A stretch of DNA of 39,859 nucleotides from Chara braunii (taxonomy: Eukaryota > Streptophyta > Charophyceae > Charales > Characeae). The stretch spans positions 532,199 through 572,057 of the forward strand of contig BFEA01000404.1 of assembly GCA_003427395.1 (NCBI GenBank), in the 5' to 3' direction. The notes beneath the pieces were generated by a model. It searched no databases, had not been told where the DNA came from, and worked only from the letters and a program-made list of their open reading frames with translations. This document shows positions 1 to 9,699 of this stretch, piece by piece (position 1 is the stretch's first letter; each line of letters starts with the position of its first letter). The translations under genes were made by a program, and so were the position numbers.

Positions 1-165
1 ACTGATAGGAGTGATGATAAAAGCATACACTCCTACCAGCTCCACTAGGGGCTCCAATCTATTGGTGGGGAGCTGCACCTGCTGGAAAACGGGTCCAGCG
101 TCCCTTGACATAAAATGATGTACAATTGAGACTGAAAATGTTAGAAAACGGGCCCAGCGTCCCTT
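1..165 (-). promoter_or_regulatory. LINE A 3' UTR hairpin series
   Basis: On the minus strand three stem-loops follow one another. HP1 (81-99) has the stem GCTGGA/TCCAGC. HP2 (51-73) has GCTCC/GGAGC with AATAGA in the loop. HP3 (4-37) has GGTAGGAGTG/CACTCCTATC, 10 pairs with one G-U, around the loop TATGCTTTTATCAT. A degraded second HP1 lies at about 139-164. LINEs B, C and D have the same order and loop motifs with different stem sequences, so the pairing is conserved rather than the bases. In LINEs such structures can be the template signal for the RT; that function is inferred here. Confidence 0.65.
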
Positions 166-315
166 GCACCTCTTCACCCTCATATGAGTGGCGCCATATT
201 GATCAGCTTAGTCCTGGTACTAATATGAGCATGTGATATACTGATTTGTCGTATCTTTTTACAAGAAAATTTAGGAAGCAACTCATTCCAAAAACCCCCA
301 AGCATATCGTACTTC

Positions 316-1629
316 CTATAAGCCATACCATGAACTAGGAACAAGAGCAGACACAGAGGGGGGGAATGGATCTGGGAAGTCTGAGAATGGTCGCATGGGT
401 ATTGTAGCCTCAATATTAGTCCAATCATCGAAAATCACTTTATAGTCCCTTTTGAATCCAGCCTGATCATCATCCCTTGCCCCATTCCAACAAATCTTTC
501 CTATTCTCCTTCCCTGGTTTCCGCCCAGCCATTTGCTTGTGAATTTCCGAAAGTGATTATGAATTTTTGTTATATCTGAAAGAAGCTTCACTTTTTCTTT
601 TATTTGATCCCACTTCGTCAAAATATCTGTTTGAATTTGTTGCTTGATAGTTTCTGTGAACTCTGGACCATCTAACCTTGCCCCTTCCCATTCAAAAGTG
701 CACCTTTCCATCCAAACAGCCCACATTACCGCTCTTCTTCCTATTTGAAACAGATTATCTACAAATTCTTCATTGTTCCCCACCAGATTTGAATCCGGGC
801 TTCAGGTCTCTAGGAGAATGGCTTTCCAATCCCATGGTCATTTAACTTGTGGGACTAGTAGTGACCATATGCGATCCCACCACCTCCAAAGCCAGATTGA
901 ACCCGGACACTGCATAAAAATATGCTCTATGGTTTCTTGAGAAATTCTGCTTGGGAAAGCAAATTTACAGAGTTTACACCATCTTACTGCTAATCCTTTC
1001 TGTTCTAAGGATGATCTGTCAATAAGCCAGTCATTGGCAGGGAGACATCTATGTTCTATTTGTCATTGGAGAGAAGCTATCTTTGCTGGTTTGTCCTTGG
1101 CTGTTTTAAACCATCGGACTGACTTCAGCTCCTCCTTACTTATATTGAGGTGTTTCATCCATCTTGTGAGTATCTTGTCTTTTAAATTGATCCTAGGTCG
1201 TAGCATCCTGTAGGCTGATTTGACTTTAAGGGAATGAAGATTCGTCTTGAATGATCTATTATGTCTTCCTTTCTTTGCTGCCGAACCCCATACCCAATTA
1301 GCTGGATCAAAGGAGAGTTCCGAAATGGGACAATCTGGTTTGAAGGCTATCCAGGAATCTTTATTCCTGATTACTCTTATTCGGAAAATCTGGTGAGCTT
1401 GAACCCATCTAGTTTCTCCTTGGCCCTTTGGAACTGCAACATTAGATGCTGATAACAAAAAATATTGAAGAAGAAGACCTCTATTTTGGTTATGTTCTAG
1501 AATCATGCCTATTTCCCCTGGATGGGCTTTGAGTGCTACCCAATCATTTGTCATAAATTTGGGTCCACTCCTAAGAATACGAATCCAATCGAGAGGGATG
1601 AGTTCAATTATCTTTTCCATGGACTCCAT
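316..1629 (-). pseudogene. LINE A pol C-terminus: barrel-like segment, zf-RVT finger and C-terminal domain
   Basis: In minus-strand order there are three parts. The barrel-like segment (1590-1300) has NDWVALKAHPGEIGMI and IFRIRVIRNKD. The linker SAYRMLRPRINLKDK leads into the zf-RVT finger (about 1210-905), with CLPANDWLIDRSSLEQKG, WCKLCK and ETIEHIFMQCPG, which is the C-x2-C...H...C pattern. A C-terminal domain (about 780-316) ends in the signature DFPDPFPPSVSAL, also found in LINEs B, C and D. Conserved Trp codons are TGA in LQWQI (near 1064), before PWDW (near 840) and near 808. The segment cannot be translated through. Confidence 0.8.
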
Positions 1630-1698
1630 CGAATGATGACAATACCTTAGATGTCCTCTTAGTTTAGCTGTGGTTATCCAATCCTTGGTGTCCTTGTC

Positions 1699-2580
1699 CT
1701 ATATGTCCTTTATCCTCATGATGTCATTCCGAACCCATCCCTTCCAAGGAGAATGCATACAATGGAGAACATAGCACTGGGAGTCTCGAATCCATCTGTT
1801 ATCAAAAAGAGGCTGTTGACAAACTTCCTCCCACCTTTCTGGTGGTAATTTATCCGTAAGAGGAAGTTGTCTCCATGTTTTTAACAACGAGACCCAAAAT
1901 GGGTCATTTTTCAAATCTTGTCTTACAGCTTCTCTATTTGAGATTGTTGATGTTGTTCTTGGTTTGGAACTGTACCTGGGGATGGTCCATGAGCGGTTTT
2001 CCAACCATATTAGCGGATCAATTCCTTCAGCTGTCTGGGGTGCTAGTCTCTTGATTTGCTCCAGGGCTAAGGGTACCCATGGAGTCTGAGGGCCGAATAA
2101 CAATCGTTGAAGCCATTGAATTGAAAGGGCCTTGGCTTGGGTCAGAGGATCAAGAATCCCCAGACCTCCCCTCGTCTTTGGTTGAATGATGGATTGCCAA
2201 GCTACCCTACTAATGACTCTGTTATACTCATGGTTACCCCTCCATAAGAAAGCAGTCAACTGTTGCTGGAGAGATTTGAGAGAATCTTTGTCCAGAGCCC
2301 AAATCCCTGACTTATACCAAATGGATGCAAGAATGACATTGTTCATGATCAATGATCGTCCAAAAATTGAAGTTTTATTTTTCCATACTTCCATTTTCGC
2401 CTGGGCGGGTTGAGAAACCTATTCATTATGATTCTTTGGTTTACCTTCAGCAGATAGTGAAATTCCCAATACTCTTATTGGGGTATCCAGAGCCAACCAC
2501 TTAATCCTAGGAACATCTGGGGGCCTCCCTCCTTGGTGGTGAATCCACCAGCCCGAGGTTGAGTCGTCTTTCAGATATGA
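1699..2580 (-). pseudogene. LINE A pol fragment: region after the RT core
   Basis: A 231-residue open stretch (2394-1699) begins with the motif KTSIFGRSLIMNNV and contains FLWRGN and ISRVAWQSIIQPK. LINE B and LINE D carry the same motifs after their RT cores, and plant L1-like pol proteins have an equivalent region (FGRxLxxNxV, FLWxG...W). Its role is probably RNA binding or RT processivity. Upstream, the conserved Trp of the ...EWLSTPAQAK motif is TAG (near 2418). The fragment ends at a TAG (near 1699) where LINE D has Trp (GDLWDG). These two stops, with no frameshift between them, suggest decay by point mutation. Confidence 0.75.
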
Positions 2581-2590
2581 AAGCCGATGT

Positions 2591-3032
2591 CATCGTTTGA
2601 GTTTCGGAATGTGCAAGTTTAGCGGGGGGTTGAAACTAAACTGTGGCCGTTTTTTGAAGTGGCGGGAATGCAGATTTAGCAGCGGCTTTTTTGACTCTGT
2701 TTTTTTTTTTTGAACTGCTAATTTAAGTTGCCTATTCCAAATCCTAGGTGTGACCCAGGAGCCGTTGCCCCTTTTTTTACTCATCGATACTCAAAAGTGA
2801 CATCAACGTACTTGCCCCTTTTTCTTTCTCTTTTAAACGGAGTGCTGGCTACTGGGGAGAGTTCTAAGAGCAGAGCTGTTGAGATGTGTTTCAGCAAACA
2901 CCCATTTTATTAAAATTGTGACAATTTTAGTATTTTAGTAATAATTTACTGCCTCACGAAATCACAGAGTTTCATTATTTTCCTTGGATTTCCATTACAT
3001 AAAATTACGCATCCCACCCTCCTTGCAGAATG
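2591..3032. other. No gene recognised; short imperfect repeat and T-run
   Basis: Beyond the break of LINE A there are two imperfect copies of a roughly 25-bp sequence (around 2605-2630 and 2657-2682, each containing an AATG-GCA-TTTAGC core). A T-run at about 2699-2713 could be the A tail of a minus-strand element too old to recognise. I see no coding signal in either strand. Confidence 0.4.
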
Positions 3033-3034
3033 TG

Positions 3035-3066
<32 letters not shown>

Positions 3067-3067
3067 A

Positions 3068-3119
<52 letters not shown>

Positions 3120-3143
3120 AAAAAAAAGAGAGAGAGAGAGAGC
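3033..3143. repeat. (AC)n microsatellite followed by (AG)n
   Basis: A near-perfect CA/AC dinucleotide run covers about 85 bases, with a small interruption (ATACACACAAACA) near 3061-3073. It is followed by an A-run and a short AG run. Reading frames across it encode only alternating Thr/His or Val/Cys and are not genes. Confidence 0.97.
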
Positions 3144-3339
3144 CCAAACATGCTGCGGGTGGAGCAGGAAGGTCCATCCAACAGGATTACCCTTAGCGAA
3201 AAACAGATGCTAACTCTTCAGCCTCTTGCAGTTGATCAAACAGGATTGAAGAGTTCTACTCGAAAAAATTGGCTGAAGATTTCTTAAGCCTTTAAGACCC
3301 AGGACTTCGCGTGCATTATGGGGAGGAGCATAATAAATA

Positions 3340-3578
3340 GCCAGTATCAGAAAGGGCCAATACTCTCCCAAAATCAATGCTCCCCGTCAGGGGAGCAATC
3401 AATGCTGTCAGAATTCAAATCAGTTGTTGATTGATTTCCCCATGAGGACTTGTCAGTGGAGAGGGAACAACACTGACATTCCCCAGAATAGACGGAGCGT
3501 TGAGTCGTTGACCATAAAAACACTGATGTTACAAATTTAGATCTCAAAAAGGGGCCTTAGTTAAAAAAAAAAAAAAAA
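3340..3578 (+). mobile_element. Relic of a LINE-type 3' end with A tail
   Basis: This stretch carries the motif AATCAATGCTGTCAG (3397-3411), also present in the 3' UTRs of LINE B (near 13665) and LINE C (near 19872). An 8-bp hairpin follows (3451-3478, TGTCAGTG/CACTGACA), then a short stem TTCC/GGAG with AGAATAGAC in the loop (3479-3497), and an A16 tail (3563-3578). The order hairpin, AATAGA hairpin, A tail matches the LINE 3' ends in this window, with different stem sequence. No coding part remains, so it is either a severely truncated LINE or a short non-autonomous element. Confidence 0.5.
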
Positions 3579-3822
3579 TCTAAAAAAGGGGAAAAGAGGG
3601 AACAGAGCAAGAGCGGCCGAGGAGCGGCAAGTTCTGTCCATAAGCAGACACACTCCTTCCGCGTACCTAGGTTTTTCGCTGTCCAAAATGCTCGCCAGTC
3701 GACCCAAATGTTGTCCACAGAGCAAAGATCGCAAGAAAAGAAGCGCCTGTGCAAGAACAAAATCCACTTATCGGTCCGCCTCATTTATAGGGCAGCTAGA
3801 GATATAAGGTACCTGGAATTCG

Positions 3823-3881
3823 ACCCGGCAGAATGGGGACGGCACATAATAACAACCCGGCAGAATGGGGATGGCACATAA
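3823..3881. repeat. Two tandem copies of a 32-bp unit
   Basis: The 27-base sequence starting ACCCGGCAGAATGGGGA occurs at 3823-3849 and again at 3855-3881 with one difference. This is a local tandem duplication in non-coding DNA. The surrounding 3579-4040 shows no gene or recognisable element. Confidence 0.85.
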
Positions 3882-4040
3882 CATCCAACAAACAAACATG
3901 CAGAAGAAGGTACTTACTCCCATGACTACAGAGTTCAAAAGGGGTGCAGGCTTAAGGGTTGTTTTTTTTTTGTTTTTTTTTTTTCTAACTTGCAGGACCG
4001 TAGAAGGGCAGGCCACCCTCTACCACTTCTTTGTAAAAGT

Positions 4041-4087
4041 GCTTGCCGGTGATAAGCAACCGGACTGTTGCCCCCCAGAATAGACGG

Positions 4088-4123
<36 letters not shown>
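4041..4123 (+). mobile_element. Variant LINE-type 3' end relic (GCCCC/GGGGC form)
   Basis: Two adjacent hairpins are present: CCGGT/ACCGG (4046-4063) and GCCCC/GGGGC (4070-4090) with CCAGAATAGAC in the loop. A near copy lies at 20571-20619. Their arrangement matches HP1-HP2 of the LINE 3' UTRs, but the stem bases differ while pairing is kept. A T-run of about 32 bases (4092-4123) follows directly. In this orientation it is not an A tail, so it probably belongs to a minus-strand insertion next to the hairpins. Confidence 0.5.
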
Positions 4124-4470
4124 CAAAGAGGGGCCATAGCCAGTCGATGTGCCAAGCACATGCAAACATAACCACCTGTTTGGGCCGCAATTCCATGGCA
4201 ATACTACCAAACAATTAGGCGCCAGAAGATTAGAAGCCTTGAATGGCTCATAGTATATCTAGCAGTCCCTGTTAAGCCATCAGCACATTTCCCAGCCATT
4301 TTTCTCCGACGCGGCTGCATGCAGGCTGCAACTTTCGGGGATCAGCTGCGTGAGCAAAATGGCTGGAGGCGCCAGCCAAAAGTAGGCCCATGCGGGCTCG
4401 TTTTCTTTTGGTGTGCAGGGCATTCCAAGCCTTGGAAAAAAAGAGGCTGGGAAGGACTGGTGGTTTACCA

Positions 4471-4546
4471 ACTGGGTGTAGTTCAGGTGGTAAGGCGTTC
4501 AAGCGGCACTCAGGAGGTCGTGGGTTCAACTCCCATTGCCCCCACG
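4471..4546 (+). other. tRNA-like module 1 of composite copy 1
   Basis: The A-box-like sequence TAGTTCAGGTGG (4479-4490) and B box GGTTCAACTCC (4523-4533) are spaced as in a tRNA gene. The T-arm GTGGG-TTCAACT-CCCAT is intact. The 5' side does not pair well with the 3' GCCCCCA, so no functional acceptor stem is visible and I assign no anticodon. It most likely serves as an internal Pol III promoter rather than a working tRNA. Confidence 0.65.
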
Positions 4547-4602
4547 ATAATGCCTGTGGCATGCTTGGCGTCTTACCTTCGAGACGTCCAGTTGGTAAGC
4601 AA

Positions 4603-4676
4603 GTGTGTGGTAGCTCGGTGGGCAGAGCTCCGGTGTTGCCATGGGAAGGTTGCTGGTTCACCTCTGTCGGCCCACA
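4603..4676 (+). other. tRNA-like module 2 of composite copy 1
   Basis: The A box is TAGCTCGGTGGG (4611-4622), with a D-arm stem GCTC/GAGC, and the B box is GGTTCACCTCT (4655-4665). The ends TGTGG and CCACA can pair as part of an acceptor stem, making this the most tRNA-like of the three in this copy. In copies 2 and 3 the B box is closer to consensus (GGTTCGACTTT), so this copy has drifted. Confidence 0.65.
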
Positions 4677-4757
4677 GTTTTCCCCGAGCACAGTTGGTTG
4701 GTGTAGGTTGCACCCCATGTACTTGTCCCGAGCCTGGCATAGCGCCCTTACAGATTA

Positions 4758-4835
4758 ATGACCTCGATAGCTCAGTGGGTAGAGCTCTGATATTGTAACT
4801 TCGACATCCCGGGTTCAACTCCATGCTATGCTCAT
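4758..4835 (+). other. tRNA-like module 3 of composite copy 1
   Basis: The A box TAGCTCAGTGGG (4768-4779) matches consensus, with a D-arm GCTC/GAGC. The B box GGTTCAACTCC (4812-4822) lies about 33 bases after the A box, as in a tRNA gene. The T-arm 3' half is poor, so this is a tRNA-derived promoter module, not a functional tRNA. The spacer before it (4677-4757) is also conserved in copies 2 and 3, showing that the three modules move as one unit. Confidence 0.65.
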
Positions 4836-5747
4836 TCATCATGTCTATATATCCTGTTCGTCATATCAGCTAGGGATGATCCTCTGGACGGATGCGGGTG
4901 GGGATGTGTGCCTTTCCTGCGGGAGAGATGATGCGGGATGGACGCTACTCTCACGGGGCCGGACAGTGGTAAGGTGTCGTTTGGGTGCATGGTGATACCG
5001 TGGCAGTCCTGTGGTGGGCAGGGGTGCCTTGTAGGGAAACCAATGTCGAATCAAGAGGTGTGTCCTACTCTCGATGTCTGTAGACCCATTCTGGGGAGGT
5101 GGGTTCTCAGAGGTTGGTTGGGGGTGGTTGATGAGGGTCGAGGTCTCCACCATTACCACTGGTCGATTCTCCCTAGCGAACAGACAAGCAAGGCTCATTA
5201 GTAGCAGAAAGCGACCACATACATCCATACAGGCTATGATATCACACTAGCTCACATAACAACCGGCATATTCAACAACCAACAGTAGGAATATATATGA
5301 ACCGAGCTGTGATAGGTTGGTGCTCAGAGGGGCTCATGGGTTAGACCTTGGTTAGTTGACCATTAGACACTGCCTATGGGTGCCCTCTGCTCACGGGACT
5401 AGTTGAGAACTTCACGCCTAGCTCCCGAGGTGCCCGTATAATGAGGCTTGTACGCTAGTGCCTCAACTGGGGCTGAATGGGGGAGCTCATTCAGCGTCAG
5501 TGCCCGTTGTCTGGTGAGGTTGCTCCAGTAGAGAGTGATGTTCCTTGCATGAGGTAAGATAGAAAAGGAGTGGGGGTGCGAAAGAAGATATATCGAGAGA
5601 GCTCGGTGGAGGAGGTGTACGGGCAGCAGAATAAAGAAGGGGACAGAACACTCCAGGTAATTACAAAATCAATCTCACCCTTCCCCACCTCTAGCTGGAT
5701 ACAAACTTTATTACCCCTGGGTCAGAGGAACGAGAATAAGGAGAAAG

Positions 5748-5787
<40 letters not shown>

Positions 5788-5789
5788 CG

Positions 5790-8700
5790 CAGGGAATCAA
5801 AGGAAGGAACGCCAAAATGGCCCCGACGCAGAAAAGGAAGCAAAAAATGCCCGCCACGATCTTTTATCAGGTAGCCATGAGGCACCATGCAGCTCAAAGA
5901 CTCTCGGCACAATCGGGGGCACATTCAAAGGACAGCTCATCCATGCTGACCACTGGAGCCACGTCACAGACACAACAAACACACAAGGAAACCCAAATAC
6001 AATAAGCACACGGAAAAGAGGAATAACCACAGCCACAGCAGACAAGCGAGAAGGAAGGCGATCGAGGGCAACAAGGGTCTCAACAAGATCAGCAAGAGAC
6101 CATCACATCCTGCACCTGGGCACAAAAAGTCAAGAGACCCTTCAATCAGGAAAAGTTAAACGTTAAACAACAGTCGAGAGGAGAGACAAGCGGAGAGAAC
6201 CTGTTGATCCCCCTTGATGGTTTGCCTTCAGCCAGTGCATTTTTTATGACACAGCTACTCACAACTTCAGAGAAATCGGTGAGGGAACTAGGAGGGAAAA
6301 AAACTATGATCGCGCACCTCCCGGAGGCGAGCTTGGGGGTAAGGGACAGGATCTACATAGAACACGTAACCAACTGGGTGTTCCACGACGACGCGGGCTA
6401 CAAGTCTATGAATGACAAAATTGGATGGATTAGGAAGAAGCTGGAAGCATTAAAAGGAAGCAAGGAAACCACAGCAGACTCGTTCCTTATCCACCCAGTC
6501 TCAAAAACAATCTTCACTATGCTAAGCATGTACACAAATGACAAAAAAACGATGGACAGATGGAGAAACATCTGATGTGATAGATACGAGGTCCGACTCT
6601 ACCCATGGACCCCCCAAAAACGTGCCACACCAGAGGAGCGGAGGGACAAACTGATGACAGACTATTCCTGGGTAGAATTCCGCCACATCCCCATCGAAAT
6701 CCAGGGTGCATTCGTGCAGGACTTGGGGGAGAAATTTGACATAATAGATTTCATAGACCCCCTCCCCAGTTATGCGACTAGAAGGGATGACTATCTGATG
6801 CTGACACTTGATTTCCCCCCGAACCAACCATTTTCAATCGATGATGTGATACCGTTACTGGGTAGGGGACCACAAATATAAGGTTTACACCACACATGAA
6901 CTCAGACCTTGGTGCATGAAATGCAAGGCATACGGTCACTTATGCATAGAAAAGGCCTGCCCGCAACACCCGGGCAAGAAGGCGAAGATCACAGGGAGAC
7001 TGACATGAGACCCCTTCAAAACGGACAGCTGGAGAACAATCGACCCTGGGCACGAAGGTTGGGTCTTCATAGATCAGGAAGAGGATGGGTAGAAGAGGGG
7101 ATGGGTATGGGAAAGACAGACAAAACCGGAATGGAGCACCAAACCCCTAAAGGAGTGGGTGCCTCCAAAACCGGTGGAATCACACGCGAGTGATGCAGCA
7201 GGAATACCAAAGATGAACGTTGTAGTACCAACAGTACAAGAAAAGGAAAAGAAGGAAAAGAGGAGAAAGAGCGAAATGAGATAAATGAGCAAAATGAGTA
7301 TAACAGAAGGGACCCGAAAAAAGGAAAGGATAAAGAGCCACAACTAGAAAACTATATGGACATCAACTCAAAGGAACTGACCCAACAGATGTCAGGCCCA
7401 GGTGGAACAGGCCAGGAAGGTGAGGGGTCACTCACACAAATCATTACAAAAAATTGGTTTGGGGCGCTTGACGAGGACGAGGGGGCAGAGAAGGAAGTGG
7501 AGGAAGAGGAAGCCTTGGGGGACGGGAAGCTGAATGAAGGAGACGTTGGCAATGCCGGCCTAATGGACCCGAAGATGATAAAGAAGAGAATGAGGAAAAA
7601 CAACAGAGGAATCAAAAAGAAGAATCAAGGAACATGCAGGAGGAGAAACAAAATCAGGCTAAGGCAACAACGGAATCTGCAGGAAGGCACGACCTGCTCA
7701 AAGGAATCTTTGGACCCAGTCCGATGAACTGAGATGCAACCCCCTTGGCACATTTCACTCCCTTACCTCCCTGCCTGACATTATCATGTCTGAATGTATC
7801 CCTAAAGGAACCAACGAGATTGAAAAAGTTAACAAACAAGGTCCGGGGAAGGAGCCCAGGAACATACAGTGGGCTCCGCTGACCTGTCCATGCCTGGCTA
7901 CACTCAGTTACAATTGAGATGAAACTGATGGTGGTAACAGATTGGCTGATATCGTGATTGCAGGAGAGGCACCCGAGACATACACCTGACTTTTGGGACA
8001 AATCCTATGTTGAACTTTTTGACATGTTGGACTCAAGTCCCAGTTTGAAGGAAGTCTTGCAAAATGGGGTACCACATGAGATCCCCTGGGCGGAGGTTTT
8101 GCTCAAAATCCTGACAAAAATTCAAACAAGATTCACATGCCCACAAACTAATGAAGAAAAATGAGAAACAACAGAAACAATGGAAGTGGTCATTAGTCAC
8201 ACCTCACACACGCAAGACCCTCACTCAGACACCTCGACTCCCCCCCCGCAGACCCTTGAAACATCAGAAGAGAGTGAGGAGAGGCAACAAAGGGAGGGGC
8301 AGAGGCTGCGAGAAGAAAAAGGAGGGAGGGAGGAGGAAGGAATGACGACTAAACGAATGCACTTGAGACATCTGGTGGAGAGAGGCCAACACGAGAAGAA
8401 ACTTTCGGTTGAAGGAGTCTTGGTGCTTCCAATTAGGAAGAAGGAAGGAAAATGGGAAGTGGGTTTGACTAAGGCAGTAGGAGACAACAAGTACGGAGGT
8501 GTCACACTGCAGGGTTGGGTAAGGGAAGGGAGCTGGATGGGGTATCAGGTGACACAACTGCTACATGAATGAGCAGCCAGGAAGTTCATATCAGAAAATT
8601 ACGAACCGGGGGCCTGCGCAATGTACACAATGACATACCAGACCCACAATGTGGCTAGCAAAGACTTGTACGTTAAGTTTGAGACCACCAAGGAAGCTGA

Positions 8701-8868
8701 CATGAGGTGGTATACACACCAATAACTGTTAGAGTTGCAGATCCTGAAAGTAAAACCAAACGAAATCTGGACAGAACAGGACCTGTTGACGATACTTTGT
8801 TCCATCTTGAAACACGGATTACTACTGAATACCGTAATCTGGGATGAAACTTCCTGGACTCGTCTGTA
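5790..8868 (+). pseudogene. LINE B ORF1 remnant (CCHC nucleic-acid-binding protein)
   Basis: Segments in several frames line up with ORF1 of LINEs D and E. They are TWAQKVKRPFNQEKL (about 6110-6160); an N-terminal conserved domain (6230-6860) with WVFHDDAGYKSMNDKIGWIR, WVEFRHIPIEIQGAFVQD and FIDPLPSYATRRDDYLML; a zinc knuckle C-x2-C-x4-H-x6-C (CMKCKAYGH, 6913-6960); GHEGWVFID; a charged linker (7200-7990); SYVELFDMLDSSPSLKEVL (about 8005-8060); and the C-terminal domain with GKWEVGL and GGVTLQGW (8342-8868). Conserved Arg is TGA near 6572. The protein probably coated element RNA; here it is a pseudogene. Confidence 0.75.
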
Positions 8869-8899
8869 GGAAATTTGTTGCGCCTTATGGATCTCATCG

Positions 8900-9690
8900 A
8901 GGCAGTTTACCAGAGACCTCGACTTGTCGTCCATTAATATCAATGGTATAGCATATACTACGATTTGGGACCAGTTGCGGGGGGTAGGGGGCAAAACATG
9001 GCCTGACATAATTTGTGTAGAGGAAACTCGTATTATGGACAAACCCGAACACCAGCATGCGCATAGATTGGTATGGCCATACCAAAAAATTCAGGCATTT
9101 GCCCCCGACTCTGGGAGTGTGGGGGTGGTCAAATGGGTCCCACCGGAATCACGGGCAGAAGTGGTATACTCGAAGGTAAATCGGATGGAAGGAAGGTGGG
9201 TATCGACGCTGGTGATGTTTGAACTCGAACTCATATGCGTGGTATGCCTTTACGTCCCAAATGATGTTCGTGAAAGGAGATAATTTTTTGGAAAAATAAA
9301 AGGACACCTGCCAGATGATATCCCTGTAATCATGGCAGGAAACCAGAACACAGCCTCGGATCGGGGGCTAGACAGATGGCAAACTCATACATGGAAGAGG
9401 ACGAAAGGATCATCAAGGACTTATGCATCTCACTAGGGGTATATGACACATGTCGCCAATCCCACTCAAAAGAGAAAGTCTTCACATGCCTGGGGAACAA
9501 CGCAACGACTAGACAGTCAAAATCAAGGATAGACCTGATCCTCATATCAGAGGACCTCGAGGCGGCCATCCAAATAGCAGCAATCCTCCCCCTCAGTCCA
9601 TACATAGGTTTGGACCATAGGATGTGCATGATTGCATTGACCTTCCGAAAAATACCAGATCAGGGGCCGGGTTACTACAAATTAAACACT
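8900..9690 (+). pseudogene. LINE B APE-like endonuclease domain, inactivated
   Basis: The frame opens with SSININGIA and continues with WPDIICVEETRI (QETH equivalent), VMFELELICVVCLYVP, SKSRIDLILIS and GLDHRMCMI, matching the order of L1-type endonuclease motifs and LINE D. The GDFNA motif reads GNQNT (near 9340), so a conserved catalytic Asp is replaced. A stop (near 9281) and a frame change split the domain. In an active LINE this enzyme nicks target DNA to prime reverse transcription. Confidence 0.8.
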
Positions 9691-9699
9691 TCCTTATTA

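Larger units (their letters stand above)
1..2590 (-). mobile_element. LINE A: 5'-truncated L1-type retrotransposon, 3' half
   Basis: Read on the minus strand, this region aligns in order with LINE B and LINE D from the segment just after the RT catalytic core (WWIHHQGGRPP, about 2560-2530) to the 3' UTR hairpins at the window's left edge. Similarity stops near 2590, so the ORF1, endonuclease and RT core are missing, as is usual for target-primed reverse transcription that stopped early. The 3' end and A tail lie outside the window. Five conserved Trp positions are stop codons. The copy is therefore dead. Confidence 0.85.
4471..5784 (+). mobile_element. Composite retroposon copy 1: three tRNA-like modules, a body of about 0.7 kb and an A tail
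   Basis: The left 370 bases contain three successive tRNA-like modules, each with A-box and B-box sequences of an RNA polymerase III promoter. They are followed by a non-coding body (about 4840-5600) and a long A-run (about 5752-5784). The minus strand of 15897-17097 is a second copy, matching module for module and through the body to the TATATCGAGAGAG motif near 5590. No protein-coding frame is shared by both copies. The structure is that of an unusually long tRNA-derived SINE-like element. No clear target-site duplication was found here, and LINE B begins directly after the A-run. Confidence 0.75.

Noticed and set aside
2984-3196. Protein frames across the CA repeat
   Set aside because: They encode only dinucleotide-repeat products on both strands.
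4471-4835. Three functional tRNA genes in a cluster
   Set aside because: Acceptor stems are mostly unpaired, the anticodon regions do not fold well, and all three modules recur with the same spacers inside retroposon copies with a target-site duplication and A tail.
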